A DNA stretch of 64,000 nucleotides from an uncultured Granulosicoccus sp. (GCA_947499955.1 CANMQI010000004.1:425289-489288), one strand, 5' to 3'; shown: positions 24,591 to 34,559, numbered from the stretch's first letter. Made by a program: numbers and translations. The notes: generated by a model not told the origin, from the sequence alone.

Positions 24591-25604
24591 TCAGGCGCTC
24601 TCGCGCACCACCAGTCGCCCGATAAAGTGGCTGAGCGCATCCGGATCGTATTCCCCTTTCAATACATCAACCAGTCCTTCCGCCATCGCCGTTATCGGCT
24701 GGCGATAGGTAGTCAGTCGGTAGTTCGGGTTGGCAGCCACCGGGGTGTCGTCAAAACCGGTGACGGCGATATCATCAGGCACGCGTAATCCGAACTCGTG
24801 CCTTATTGCATCTATGGCCCCCATGGCCAGTGCATCATTTTCGCAGACGAGAATATCGGGCCACTCGGAGCGCTTCAGCCCGGACAGATACCGCGTGACT
24901 TCCCGGTAGGCTATCTGAGGGTCGTAGGTCTCGACCGGTGCAAATGCCGCTTGCTCGCCCCTGGCCTCCTGCCAGCGTTTCAGGAAGGTTTCCTTGCGCA
25001 TTAGATGAGCGCTTTGCGTTTGCGGTCCGGCAATGAAAACAGGATGGCTGAACCCACGGTTGATGACATGATCCGTGATGCTCTCCATGGCAGCCTTGTC
25101 GTCACAACATACCGAAATGGTGCCGGGGTCTGCCGAGTAGCGAGCAAAGAGAATCAGCTTCTTCACTTGTTGCGCCCCACCCGCTGCCGCAAGAATGGAT
25201 TCACTGAACTGACTACCGATCAACACGGCGGCGTCGACACGGTGTTGTCGCGCATTCACCAGTGCAAGCGCGGCATCATCTTCATCGAGTGTGTTTACCA
25301 GCAGCGTGCCCCAACCACTGTGCCGCAGGATGCGCGTGAGCCGCTCCATCATGACAAGCTTGTGGGGGTTCGAAAAGTCATCGATGAGCAGTGATACGAG
25401 ATTGCTTCTGTCAGATGCGAGACTCGAGGCGATCAGGTCCGGCGTATAGCCCAGCTGGCCTGCCGCTTCAAGAACCTTTCTGCGACTTTCTGACGAGATG
25501 GAGGCATCCGGCTTGAAAGCTCTGTTGACAGTCCAGCGCGAGACGCCTGCCAGCTCTGCCACGTCGTGTGCGGTAATCGATTCGCGGAGTTTGTCCGGTT
25601 TCAT
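24591..25604 (-). CDS. LacI-family repressor, probably of inositol catabolism
   Basis: A 337-residue LacI/GalR regulator. The N-terminal helix-turn-helix ITAHDVAELAGVSRWTVNRA (residues 9-28) and hinge GYTPDLIASSLAS are followed by a periplasmic-binding-protein-like effector domain closing with FDDTPVAANPNYRLTTYRQP. It is divergent from iolG, and two palindromes with a LacI-type central CG lie 208-248 bp from its start and just before iolG. A repressor relieved by an inositol-derived ligand is the simplest reading. Effector identity is inference from position. Confidence 0.9.
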   Translation of the reverse strand: MKPDKLRESITAHDVAELAGVSRWTVNRAFKPDASISSESRRKVLEAAGQLGYTPDLIASSLASDRSNLVSLLIDDFSNPHKLVMMERLTRILRHSGWGTLLVNTLDEDDAALALVNARQHRVDAAVLIGSQFSESILAAAGGAQQVKKLILFARYSADPGTISVCCDDKAAMESITDHVINRGFSHPVFIAGPQTQSAHLMRKETFLKRWQEARGEQAAFAPVETYDPQIAYREVTRYLSGLKRSEWPDILVCENDALAMGAIDAIRHEFGLRVPDDIAVTGFDDTPVAANPNYRLTTYRQPITAMAEGLVDVLKGEYDPDALSHFIGRLVVRESA

Positions 25605-25811
25605 GGTTGTTGTTGCACTGAATGCTGATCAATCGCTGATGTCCTGCACACCGGCCGTGTTCCGCTGAAGAGTCCGCCGTCACCGACTACCGAAGGATAG
25701 TTCGGCTCCGGCCCTGGTTCTGTCCCATCATCGTTCGGTCAGTTTACAGGCTATGGGTGTCTCTACTTCAAATCGATACGGTATCGCCCCGCATTCTCAG
25801 CAACATTACCA

Positions 25812-25852
25812 TTTTGCACGCGCGAGCAAAAAACTCTTGCACGCGCGTGCAA
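25812..25852. promoter_or_regulatory. Tandem LacI-type operators before iolG
   Basis: TTTTGCACGCGCGAGCAAAA (25812-25831) and the perfect palindrome TTGCACGCGCGTGCAA (25837-25852). Their centres are 23 bp apart, about two helical turns. Central CG with symmetric flanks is the LacI/GalR pattern. They end 55 bp before the iolG start, overlapping the likely promoter. Confidence 0.8.
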
Positions 25853-25907
25853 AGCGGGGCATTATCGTTCTCACAGCTTGGGTTTCAATGAACTGAACGA
25901 GGGGAAT

Positions 25908-26903
25908 ATGTTGAGAGTAGGCCTTCTGGGTGCCGGTCGTATCGGCACCGTACATGCACAAGCCATTACCGCTCATCGCGGCAGCACGCTGGTCGCCGTT
26001 GCCGATGTCGCAGCGGAAAGTGCCGAAAAACTGGCCGCTCTGCACGGCGCGTCAGCCTGCAGTGTGGAACAGATCATCGCTGATCCAGAAATCGATGCGG
26101 TCCTCATCGCGACCTCTACCGATACGCATTCCGAACTGATCGAGGCTGCCACCTCCGCCGGCAAGGCGGTGTTGTGCGAAAAGCCGGTGGATCTCAGTCT
26201 CGAGCGTGCCAGAGCCTGTCTGAAGGTCTCCAGTGCCAATGGAACCCCCGTCATGGTCGGCTTCAATCGACGATTCGATCCCAGCTTCGCCGCTCTCAAG
26301 GCCGCCTCTGTCGCCGGTGACATCGGCAAGAGTGAATTGCTGTCCATCACCTCGTTCGACCCTGCCCCGCCTCCTGTCAGCTACGTCAAGGTGTCCGGTG
26401 GTTTGTTCCGGGACATGATGATTCATGACTTCGACATGGCCAATTTCATCATGGGCGACCTGCCCGAATCCATCACGGCCATCGGTTCCTCCCTGGTCGA
26501 TACCGCCATTGGCGAGGCCGGCGATGTGGATACAGCCGTTGCCACCCTGCGCTACGCCGATGGGCGTATTGCCGTTATCAAGAACTCACGTCGAGCCGCT
26601 TACGGCTACGATCAGCGCGTAGAGCTTCTTGGTTCGGAAGGTCAGCTTCAGGTGGTGAACGTGCCCGAAAACTCGCTGGTCAAGACCACGAGTACCGGTG
26701 TCATCAACGCCAAGCCTACCTACTTTTTCCTCGAGCGCTACATGCCAGCCTATGAAGCTGAATGGGCTGCTTTTGTCGATGCGCTCATCAACAACAAGGC
26801 TCTGCCAATCACGCTGGAAGATGGGGTTGCCGCGCTGGCAATGGCCGAAGCTGCAACGACATCGATGCAGACGGGTCTGCCGGTAAGACTGGCAGACGTT
26901 TGA
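25908..26903 (+). CDS. iolG: Myo-inositol 2-dehydrogenase (Gfo/Idh/MocA family)
   Basis: A 331-residue NAD-dependent dehydrogenase that oxidises myo-inositol to scyllo-inosose, the first step of inositol catabolism. The N-terminal Rossmann motif is VGLLGAGRIG (residues 4-12) and the EKPVD motif with catalytic Lys is K92. The substrate-side LFRDMMIHDFDMANF segment with its Asp/His pair lies near residues 169-183. The start with GAGGGG upstream was preferred over an earlier ATG. First gene of the operon, directly after the LacI operators; other inositol isomers could also be substrates. Confidence 0.92.
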   Translation: MLRVGLLGAGRIGTVHAQAITAHRGSTLVAVADVAAESAEKLAALHGASACSVEQIIADPEIDAVLIATSTDTHSELIEAATSAGKAVLCEKPVDLSLERARACLKVSSANGTPVMVGFNRRFDPSFAALKAASVAGDIGKSELLSITSFDPAPPPVSYVKVSGGLFRDMMIHDFDMANFIMGDLPESITAIGSSLVDTAIGEAGDVDTAVATLRYADGRIAVIKNSRRAAYGYDQRVELLGSEGQLQVVNVPENSLVKTTSTGVINAKPTYFFLERYMPAYEAEWAAFVDALINNKALPITLEDGVAALAMAEAATTSMQTGLPVRLADV

Positions 26904-27027
26904 TTGTCAGCCAGCCCGGCAATTCCAGAATTGTCCGGGCAGGTAGCGCGTCGAGTTGCCTGTCGTCGATCAGCAGCTCCAGCAGATACGAATACTCACC
27001 TAATCTGAATATCAGCCGAGAACGGAT

Positions 27028-28935
27028 GTGAAAAAACTTGATCTTGTTACGATTGGTCGTTCTTCAGTAGACCTCTATGGCGCGCAGGTTGGCGGCCGCC
27101 TGGAGGACATGCGCTCGTTCGACAAGTACATTGGCGGCAGTCCCACCAACATCGCCTGTGGTACGGCCCGACTCGGGTTGAAGTCAGCGGTCATCACCGG
27201 TGTCGGTGATGAACACATGGGACGCTTCATCCGTGAAGAACTGGAGCGCGAAGGTGTCGACACACGTGGCGTCAAGGTGGATGCCGAGCGTCTGACCGCA
27301 TTGGTATTGCTGGGCATACGTGACCAGGAACAATTCCCGCTGATCTTCTATCGTGAGCAATGTGCGGACATGGGGCTGACGGTCGAGGACATCGACCCGG
27401 CACTCATTCGTGAGGCTCGTGCCGTGGTGGCCACCGGCACTCACCTGAGCCATCCGCAAGTGGAAGCGGCGACGCTCAAGGCACTGGATATTGCCCGTCA
27501 GGAAGGAATGCAGACTGCGCTGGATATCGACTATCGCCCCAACCTCTGGGGAGTTGCGGGGCATGGTGAGGGGGAGAGCCGTTTCGTGGCCTCCGATCAG
27601 GTAACGGCCAAGCTGCAGTCGACTCTGCATCTGTTCGACCTGATAGTCGGCACGGAGGAAGAATTTCATATTGCCGGTGGTACGACGGATACGATAGCCG
27701 CGCTCAGGGCGGTTCGAGCCGTCTCGAGCGCCGCTCTGATCTGCAAGCGTGGAGCCGATGGCGCTGTTGCGTTTACGGGTGAAATTCCAGACACGCTGGA
27801 TGATGGCGAAAGCGGTCCGGGCTTTGCCATTGATGTCTTCAATGTGCTGGGAGCCGGCGATGGCTTCATGTCCGGTTTGCTCAAAGGCTGGCTCGATGGT
27901 GAAGACTGGCCTACCACGCTGAAGTATGCGAACGCCTGCGGTGCATTTGCTGTCAGTCGACACGGTTGCACTCCGGCCTACCCCAGCTGGCAAGAGCTGC
28001 AGTTTTTCTTCGAGCGCGGCATGAAGCGACCGGATCTGCGCAATGACGTGGCACTTGAGCAGGTTCACTGGGCGAGCAACCGCCATCCGGACTGGCCCTT
28101 GGTCAGAATCTTTGCATTCGACCACCGTATACAGCTGGAAGAGCTGGAAGGTGCCACCAACGAGAAAATCGGCCAGTTCAAATTGCTGTGCCTGGACGCC
28201 GCCAACAGGGTCGCACAGGGTCAGTCCGGTTATGGCCTGCTGTGCGATGATCGCCTCGGTCGTGATGCCCTCTATCGGGCCGTCGATACCCCGCTGTGGA
28301 TCGGTCGTCCGGTTGAATGGCCGGGTTCACGCCCGTTGACGCTCGAGCCGGGTATCGGACCGGATTATGGTGGCTTGTCCGAATGGCCGCGTGATCAGGT
28401 GGTGAAAGTACTGTGTTTCTGCCATCCGGATGATGATGAGGCAACCTGGGCCGATCATGAAGCGACCATCGTGCGTCTCTTTCAAGCCTGTCGTCGCAAT
28501 CGACTGGAGTTTCTGCTGGAAGTCATTCCGTCCAAGGTTGCGCCGGTCGACGACACCACGACCGCACAGATCATCGAGCGCTTCTACGCCGCCGGCGTTT
28601 ATCCCGATTGGTGGAAGCTGGAGCCCATGACTACCCCGAAAGCCTGGCAACAGGCCATCGATGCGATCGAGCGCCATGACCAGAATACGCGCGGCATTGT
28701 CGTACTGGGCCTGGGCGAGAGCGAAGAGAAGCTGGCCGAGAGCTTCAACATTGCGGCCCGTTATCCACTGGTCAAGGGGTTTGCCGTAGGACGAACCATC
28801 TTCGCAGACAGTGCCAGCCGATGGATGCGAGGCGAACTCTCCGATGAGGACGCCATAGCCACCATGGCAGACAACTACCGACGACTTTGCACGCTCTGGG
28901 ACAACGCTCAGGCACAAGGAGACTCCCATGAGTAA
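27028..28935 (+). CDS. iolC: Fused 5-dehydro-2-deoxygluconokinase / DUF2090 aldolase
   Basis: A 635-residue bifunctional protein. Residues 1 to about 325 are a PfkB-family kinase (KYIGGSPTNIACGTARLGL near the start and the C-terminal NVLGAGDGFMSGLLKGWLDG with the catalytic Asp), which phosphorylates 5-dehydro-2-deoxygluconate. Residues 330-635 are a DUF2090 domain (RIFAFDHRIQLEEL, YGLLCDDRLGRDALY, VVLGLGESEEKLAESF) that takes the place of the IolJ aldolase, splitting the product to malonate semialdehyde and dihydroxyacetone phosphate. Starts with GTG; its end overlaps iolD by 8 bp. Such fusions are common in proteobacterial iol operons. Confidence 0.92.
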   Translation: MKKLDLVTIGRSSVDLYGAQVGGRLEDMRSFDKYIGGSPTNIACGTARLGLKSAVITGVGDEHMGRFIREELEREGVDTRGVKVDAERLTALVLLGIRDQEQFPLIFYREQCADMGLTVEDIDPALIREARAVVATGTHLSHPQVEAATLKALDIARQEGMQTALDIDYRPNLWGVAGHGEGESRFVASDQVTAKLQSTLHLFDLIVGTEEEFHIAGGTTDTIAALRAVRAVSSAALICKRGADGAVAFTGEIPDTLDDGESGPGFAIDVFNVLGAGDGFMSGLLKGWLDGEDWPTTLKYANACGAFAVSRHGCTPAYPSWQELQFFFERGMKRPDLRNDVALEQVHWASNRHPDWPLVRIFAFDHRIQLEELEGATNEKIGQFKLLCLDAANRVAQGQSGYGLLCDDRLGRDALYRAVDTPLWIGRPVEWPGSRPLTLEPGIGPDYGGLSEWPRDQVVKVLCFCHPDDDEATWADHEATIVRLFQACRRNRLEFLLEVIPSKVAPVDDTTTAQIIERFYAAGVYPDWWKLEPMTTPKAWQQAIDAIERHDQNTRGIVVLGLGESEEKLAESFNIAARYPLVKGFAVGRTIFADSASRWMRGELSDEDAIATMADNYRRLCTLWDNAQAQGDSHE

Positions 28936-30772
28936 GACGATTCGACTCACTGCTGCTCAGGCCATGGTGCGCTACCTGGGAGCGCAACTGACGGAGGAAG
29001 GAACACCCTTCATTGCCGGTGTCTGGGCCATCTTCGGTCACGGCAATGTCGCCGGCATTGGCGAGGCGTTGCACGGGGCACGCGAAACCCTGCCGACGTG
29101 GCGTGGCCACAATGAGCAGACGATGGCTCACGCCGCCATTGCCTATACCAAGCAACTGCGCCGCAGCCGTGCCATGGCGGTGACCTCATCGATTGGACCC
29201 GGTGCCACCAACATGGTGACTGCGGCCGCCCTTGCGCATGTCAACCGTCTGCCGGTACTGCTGATTCCGGGCGATGTCTTTGCCAACCGTGGGCCGGATC
29301 CGGTGCTGCAACAGATCGAGGACTTCAATGACGGCACCATCAGCGCCAACGATGTCTTTCGTCCGGTCAGTCGTTACTTTGATCGCATCATGCGGCCGGA
29401 GCAGTTGTTGACGGCGCTGCCGCGAGCCTTTCGAACGTTGACAGACCCTGCCGATTGCGGACCGGTGACACTGGCGTTCTGCCAGGATGTACAGGCGGAA
29501 GCCTATGACTTTCCCCTGTCCTTCTTCGAACCCACGCTCTGGCACCGCCGGCGTATCCGTCCGGATGAGGCCGAGCTGCAACGGGCAGTCGATGCGATTC
29601 GCTCGGCCAGTCACCCGGTGATTGTCGCGGGCGGCGGCGTGCACTATTCGGATGCCACAGCTGCGCTACTGGAATTTGCCGAGAAACATCAGGTACCGGT
29701 CACCGAGACACAGGCAGGCAAGTCTGCGCTGGCATGGGACCATCCACTCAACCTCGGTCCCATTGGCGTGACCGGAGGCGAACCTGCAAATGCCGTGTGT
29801 GCCAAGGCTGATCTGATACTGGGTGTCGGCACGCGCTTTCAGGATTTCACGACCGGTTCCTGGTCGCTGTTCTCGAACCCTGAACGTACGGTGATCAGCC
29901 TCAACACCGCGGCACACGACACGGCAAAACGCGGTTCCATGCCCTTGCAGTCGGATGCACGTGTGGGCCTGAATGAGTTGTCGGAACAGCTTGGATCAGA
30001 TCGCTTCGATGCACCGGCTGAGTCTCTGAAAGCAGATTGGTTTGGCAAGGTGGACGTGCTCACTGATGCGCCGGCGTCATCGCCCACAGACACCAATGCC
30101 TTGCCCACAGACATGCAGGTCATCGGTGCCGTGCAACGCGCCTCACATCAGGACACCGTGGTCATGTGTGCCGCCGGAACCATGCCCGGCGAACTGCACA
30201 AGCTGTGGAAAGCACCCCGTCCGGGTGCTTATCACATGGAATACGGTTTCAGCTGCATGGGGTATGAGATTGCAGGTGCCATGGGCATCAAGATGGCCGA
30301 ACCTGATCGTGACGTCATCTGCTTCACCGGCGATGGGACCTACATGATGGCCAATTCGGAGATGGCGACGGCGGCAATGATGGGCATCAGCTTCACCGTG
30401 GTTGTTACCGACAACCGCGGCTATGGTTGCATCAATCGCTTGCAGATGGGCACAGGAGGCGCCGAGTTCAACAATCTGCTTGAACACACCATACACGAGC
30501 AGCCTTCGCGCATCGACTTCGTACAGCACGCCGGCGCGATGGGCGCAACGGCATTGTCAGTGTCCAGCATCGTCGAGCTGGAAGAGGCTCTGGCCAGACG
30601 GGCGGACATCAAGGGTCCGTATGTGATCGTCATTGATACAGACCCCTACCCCTCTACCCCGCACGGGGGAAGCTGGTGGGACGTGGCGGTCCCTGAAGTG
30701 AGCGAACGAGAAAACATGAACGAGATTCGGGCTGCCTATGAGGCTGCAGTGACAGATAGAACAACACAATGA
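28928..30772 (+). CDS. iolD: 3D-(3,5/4)-trihydroxycyclohexane-1,2-dione hydrolase
   Basis: A 614-residue thiamine-diphosphate enzyme that opens the ring of the trione formed by IolE. The catalytic Glu region is WRGHNEQTMAHAAIAY near residue 60, and the ThDP/Mg motif starts at GDGTYMMANSEMATA (about residue 475) and ends with NRGYGCINRLQ. The three-domain acetolactate-synthase-like layout and length are normal. It overlaps iolC by 8 bp and iolE by 4 bp, so the three are translationally coupled. Confidence 0.95.
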   Translation: MSKTIRLTAAQAMVRYLGAQLTEEGTPFIAGVWAIFGHGNVAGIGEALHGARETLPTWRGHNEQTMAHAAIAYTKQLRRSRAMAVTSSIGPGATNMVTAAALAHVNRLPVLLIPGDVFANRGPDPVLQQIEDFNDGTISANDVFRPVSRYFDRIMRPEQLLTALPRAFRTLTDPADCGPVTLAFCQDVQAEAYDFPLSFFEPTLWHRRRIRPDEAELQRAVDAIRSASHPVIVAGGGVHYSDATAALLEFAEKHQVPVTETQAGKSALAWDHPLNLGPIGVTGGEPANAVCAKADLILGVGTRFQDFTTGSWSLFSNPERTVISLNTAAHDTAKRGSMPLQSDARVGLNELSEQLGSDRFDAPAESLKADWFGKVDVLTDAPASSPTDTNALPTDMQVIGAVQRASHQDTVVMCAAGTMPGELHKLWKAPRPGAYHMEYGFSCMGYEIAGAMGIKMAEPDRDVICFTGDGTYMMANSEMATAAMMGISFTVVVTDNRGYGCINRLQMGTGGAEFNNLLEHTIHEQPSRIDFVQHAGAMGATALSVSSIVELEEALARRADIKGPYVIVIDTDPYPSTPHGGSWWDVAVPEVSERENMNEIRAAYEAAVTDRTTQ

Positions 30773-31698
30773 GCATACAAATCGGTATTTCCCCCATTTC
30801 CTGGCAGAACGATGATCTGCCAGAGCTGACTGCCGCCTACACCATGGAGCAGGCACTGCAGGAAGCACGCAAGATCGGCTACACCGGAGTCGAGCGTGGT
30901 CGACGCATGCCGCAGGATACGGAAGGTCTGCGCCGCTACCTGGCTGACAATCAGCTGGCCTTGTGTGGCGGCTGGTGTTCAGGCAATCTCATGAATTCAT
31001 CGGTCGCCGACGAGAAGCAGATGATCTCTCAGCAGGTCGAGCAGTTCGTGGCTCTGGGTTCTCCCTGCATCGTGTACGCCGAGTGTTCCAACACCGTTCA
31101 GGGCAATCAGTCGGTTGCCGTGAACGATCGGCCCAAGCTGACGCGAGACGACATCTCCCGCTATGCCGCCAAGCTGTCCGAGCTGGCAAGCTGGACAGCC
31201 AGCCAGGGGCTGGTATTGGCTTACCACCACCACATGGGTTCGATGATCGAGGATCAGGACGATGTGAACTGGTTGATGGAAGGCAGCTCGGATGAGGTCA
31301 CCTTGCTCTTTGATACAGGTCATCTGCATTTTGGTGGCGCTGATGTAATCGGCACACTGGATACCTGGGGTCATCGCGTACACCACGTGCATTTCAAGGA
31401 TGTGCGAGAAGATATCATGCAGCGAGCCCGACGCGAGAACATGAGTTTTCTCGATGCCGTGATAGCGGGCGTGTTTACCGTACCGGGTGACCCGCAAGGT
31501 TGCATCGATTTTCAGGGTGTCACTGACTTGTTGCGCAAGCAGGACTATGCGGGCTGGATTGTCGTGGAGGCCGAGCAGGACCCTGCCAAGGCGCCACCCT
31601 ATGAATACGCCAACATGGGTTATGAGCATATCGTCAGGATCTGCCAGCAGTCAGGGCTCATGATCAATACCAACAAGCAAGGCCAGGAGTCGATCTGA
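30769..31698 (+). CDS. iolE: Inosose dehydratase
   Basis: A 309-residue TIM-barrel enzyme that dehydrates scyllo-inosose to the cyclohexanetrione. Family landmarks are the start IGISPISWQNDD, YHHHMGSMIEDQDDVNWLM (metal-binding His/Glu region), LLFDTGHLHFGG and VHFKDVREDIMQRA. Length matches IolE. The start overlaps the iolD stop as ATGA and the stop overlaps the iolB start. Confidence 0.95.
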   Translation: MSIQIGISPISWQNDDLPELTAAYTMEQALQEARKIGYTGVERGRRMPQDTEGLRRYLADNQLALCGGWCSGNLMNSSVADEKQMISQQVEQFVALGSPCIVYAECSNTVQGNQSVAVNDRPKLTRDDISRYAAKLSELASWTASQGLVLAYHHHMGSMIEDQDDVNWLMEGSSDEVTLLFDTGHLHFGGADVIGTLDTWGHRVHHVHFKDVREDIMQRARRENMSFLDAVIAGVFTVPGDPQGCIDFQGVTDLLRKQDYAGWIVVEAEQDPAKAPPYEYANMGYEHIVRICQQSGLMINTNKQGQESI

Positions 31699-32504
31699 TG
31701 TCAGTATTGTTGAAGAAACCCTTCGGAAGTCATGGCAAGGTCCATGAGATAACAGCCACCAGTGCCGGTTGGCGTTATGTCGGATTTTCCCTGTATCGAT
31801 TGCGAGCCGGCGAAACAGCCAGCGAAGCCACGGGTGACAGAGAAGTGATTCTTGTCATGGTGGAAGGCAAGGCCGAGATCAACGGCGCAGGTCAGCCATG
31901 GGGCGTACTGGGCAACCGCACCAGTGTCTTCGAAAGACTCCCTCCGCACTGCCTGTATCTGCCCAACGATACGCAATGGGATGCAAAGGCCGAAACCGAC
32001 TGCGTCATAGCCGTGTGCTCCGCGCCCGGCAAGGGCGGCCATGAAGCGCGCAGGATAGGCCCTGACGGGATCACGCTGACCGAACGCGGAAAGGGTTCCA
32101 ACAAGCGCTATATCAACAATATCGCCATGGAGAACGAGGATTTCTGTGACTCCCTGCTGGTCACGGAAGTCTTCACCCCCGCCGGCAATTGGTCGTCCTA
32201 TCCCAGTCATCGCCATGATGAGGATGATTTTCCTCGTATCACCTATCTGGAAGAGACCTATTACCACCGTCTGAACCCGGCAAACGGATTTGGTGTGCAG
32301 CGGGTGTACACCGACGATGGCTCACTGGATGAGACCATGGCCGTAGCCGATGGCGACGTCGTGCTGGTCCCGCGCGGGCATCATCCCTGTGCCGCACCAC
32401 ACGGGTTCGACATGTACTACCTGAACGTGATGGCGGGGCCTCTGCGCAAGTGGCGCTTTGTTCCAGCTCCGGAAGTCGAGTGGATTCTCGAGCGAGACGC
32501 CTGA
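31698..32504 (+). CDS. iolB: 5-deoxy-glucuronate isomerase
   Basis: A 268-residue bicupin metalloenzyme that converts 5-deoxyglucuronate to 5-dehydro-2-deoxygluconate, the substrate of the IolC kinase. The characteristic YPSHRHDEDDFPRITYLEET segment supplies metal-binding His and Glu residues, and VLVPRGHHPCAAPHGFDMYYL is the second metal/His loop. The start overlaps the iolE stop by one base. Length is typical. Confidence 0.95.
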   Translation: MSVLLKKPFGSHGKVHEITATSAGWRYVGFSLYRLRAGETASEATGDREVILVMVEGKAEINGAGQPWGVLGNRTSVFERLPPHCLYLPNDTQWDAKAETDCVIAVCSAPGKGGHEARRIGPDGITLTERGKGSNKRYINNIAMENEDFCDSLLVTEVFTPAGNWSSYPSHRHDEDDFPRITYLEETYYHRLNPANGFGVQRVYTDDGSLDETMAVADGDVVLVPRGHHPCAAPHGFDMYYLNVMAGPLRKWRFVPAPEVEWILERDA

Positions 32505-32549
32505 AGGCATACCCGAGTCGAGTCACAGAACGCATCGGACAACAATGCA

Positions 32550-33344
32550 ATGAGCATCCCTTTCCAATTGGCAGCCTGCGCTGAAATGTTGTGGCAGGAC
32601 AAACCGATAGAGTGGCGTGCGTCAAGACTGACGGAACTCGGTTTTGGTGTCGGCTTATGGAACTGGCCAGAGCACGACCTGGCCAGACTCGAAGCCGTGG
32701 GTGCCGACTACACCATCATGAATGGTTACCTGGAAGGCAGGCTGGCTGACGATGAAGGTGCTGCGGCACTGCTGAAATCAGCCCGCGAGACCATACAGGT
32801 CGGTAGACGGCTGGGTGTATCGCGTCTCAACCTGCACGGTACGGGTTTGGGTGAAGGAGGAATGCCGAAGCTACAGAGTGATGTTATTACGGGCGCGATG
32901 TGGTTGAAAGCCCGGGATACGCTGAACAGACTGTGCGATCTGGCAGAGGTCGAAGGTGTCGTATTTGCGCTGGAAAACCTGAACCTGCTGGATCACCCAG
33001 GCTGTCCTTTCAATTCCACGGCAGATGTGTTGTCACTAGTATCGGCTGTGAACCGGCCGCAACTGCGAATCAATCTGGACCTATATCACACGCAGATTGG
33101 TGAAGGTGATCTGGTGCGCTGGTGCGAGAAGTGCCTGCCCTGGATCGGAGAAATACAAGTCGCGGACAATCCGGGTCGTTATGAGCCGGGATCCGGAGAG
33201 ATCAACTACCCCCATATCGCAAGCGCTCTGGACGCGATGAACTATCGGGGGCCGGTCGCCATGGAAGCATTTGCCTCCGGCGACCCGGAAGTGGCACTGA
33301 GTGCATTCAGGCAAGCATTTACCGTGACGTCGAGTCCCGGTTAG
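32550..33344 (+). CDS. Sugar-phosphate isomerase/epimerase-like TIM-barrel protein
   Basis: A 264-residue xylose-isomerase-like TIM barrel, close in layout to hydroxypyruvate isomerase. Metal-ligand candidates are the Glu in FALENLNLLDHPGCP, the Asp/His in RINLDLYHTQIGEGDL, the Gln/Asp in IQVADNPGRYEPGSGEINYP and the Glu in PVAMEAFASGD. In an iol operon it may play the IolI or IolH role, interconverting inosose isomers, or handle a side product. It lies 45 bp after iolB, probably in the same transcript. The exact reaction cannot be assigned. Confidence 0.8.
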   Translation: MSIPFQLAACAEMLWQDKPIEWRASRLTELGFGVGLWNWPEHDLARLEAVGADYTIMNGYLEGRLADDEGAAALLKSARETIQVGRRLGVSRLNLHGTGLGEGGMPKLQSDVITGAMWLKARDTLNRLCDLAEVEGVVFALENLNLLDHPGCPFNSTADVLSLVSAVNRPQLRINLDLYHTQIGEGDLVRWCEKCLPWIGEIQVADNPGRYEPGSGEINYPHIASALDAMNYRGPVAMEAFASGDPEVALSAFRQAFTVTSSPG

Positions 33345-33552
33345 CGACTATTGGCCAGTCCTCTGGCACCACTGCCAGTGGCTGAGTTTACAGGAAAGAA
33401 CAAACCAGATATTTGTCAGTCGAATCGATGTCGAAAAGACGATCAGAGTTTTCCCGGATTGGATCGGTTGACGAATTACCACGCGGAGAAATTCTGCACA
33501 CACCGGCAAGCTACCCGCTTGTCCTACTATGGCATTACAACAGGAGTAAAGA

Positions 33553-34479
33553 ATGAGAAGAATTGCTAAAACAGCAATCGCCGCCGCGACCCTGGTCGCA
33601 GCACCCGCCTTGATGGCTGCCGACATCATTGTCGTCAGTCACGGACAGGCCAGTGATCCCTTCTGGTCAGTCGTCAAGAATGGTGTCGAGAGAGCAGCGG
33701 CGGACACCGGCGCAAATGTCGAATACCGGGCACCCGAAACCTTCGACATGATCGCGATGAGTCAGCTGATCGATGCTGCCGTCAATCAGGAGCCGGATGG
33801 CCTGGTTGTCTCGGTACCGGATGCCGATGCACTTGGCCCCTCCATCCAGAACGCCGTTGCAGCCGGCATACCGGTAATTTCAATGAACTCGGGTGGCGAT
33901 GCGGCGAAAGAACTCGGCGCCTTGCTGCATGTGGGACAGTCCGAATTCGATGCGGGCAAGGCTGCTGGCGAGAAGATGGCTGAACTGGGAGGTACCAACG
34001 GTTTGTGCATCAACCACGAAGTGGGCAACATTTCGCTTGACGATCGCTGTGCAGGTTTTGCCGAAGGGTTTGGTGGACCGGTCGATGTCATGCCGACAAC
34101 CAATGACCCGAGTGAAATCCAGTCCAAGGTGCAAGCCTCGCTGGAGTCCAATCCTGACATCAATGCCGTGATTGCTCTGGGCGCATCGCTGGCGGGCGAG
34201 CCAGCCGTGGCTGCTGTTGACGCAGTCGGTCGAACAGGTGAGGTGTTCGTGGGCTCATTTGACCTGTCCGGTAATTTCCTGAAGTCGGTGTCTGAAGGCA
34301 AGGCCGCCTTTGCCATCGACCAGCAGCAGTTCCTGCAGGGCTACCTGCCGGTGGCCTTTCTGGCACTGCACGCAGAATACGGTCTGATGCCTGGGGGCAA
34401 TGTGCCTTCAGGTCCGAACCTGATCACGCAGGAAAAGGCTGCGCAGGTAATCGATCTGTCGTCCAAGGGTATCCGTTGA
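33553..34479 (+). CDS. Sugar/inositol ABC transporter periplasmic binding protein
   Basis: A 308-residue RbsB-like binding protein with a signal peptide (RRIAKTAIAAATLVAAPALM, cleavage near residue 22-23). The mature start ADIIVVSHGQASDPFWSVVK and the central GLVVSVPDADALG and GSFDLSGNF segments are typical of pentose/inositol receptors. AGGAGTAAAG precedes the start. Position directly after the iol genes and before permease and ATPase genes indicates inositol import. The 208-bp gap upstream may hold its own promoter. A strong hairpin follows the stop. Confidence 0.9.
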   Translation: MRRIAKTAIAAATLVAAPALMAADIIVVSHGQASDPFWSVVKNGVERAAADTGANVEYRAPETFDMIAMSQLIDAAVNQEPDGLVVSVPDADALGPSIQNAVAAGIPVISMNSGGDAAKELGALLHVGQSEFDAGKAAGEKMAELGGTNGLCINHEVGNISLDDRCAGFAEGFGGPVDVMPTTNDPSEIQSKVQASLESNPDINAVIALGASLAGEPAVAAVDAVGRTGEVFVGSFDLSGNFLKSVSEGKAAFAIDQQQFLQGYLPVAFLALHAEYGLMPGGNVPSGPNLITQEKAAQVIDLSSKGIR

Positions 34480-34497
34480 TTCATTAACGGACCCCAT

Positions 34498-34527
34498 GAA
34501 GCGAGGTGGTCATTGTCACCTCGCTTC
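34498..34527 (+). repeat. 11-bp stem-loop between binding-protein and permease genes
   Basis: GAAGCGAGGTG and CACCTCGCTTC pair perfectly around an eight-base loop, 18 bases after the binding-protein stop. It is placed to stabilise the upstream message or reduce permease expression. Confidence 0.75.
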
Positions 34528-34559
34528 AACTCAACCAAAGCATCCCGAGAGGTAAAATC

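Noticed and set aside
27184..28125. Reverse-strand open frame of about 310 codons
   Set aside because: Lies inside the fused IolC gene in the opposite direction; composition is atypical and there is no start signal.
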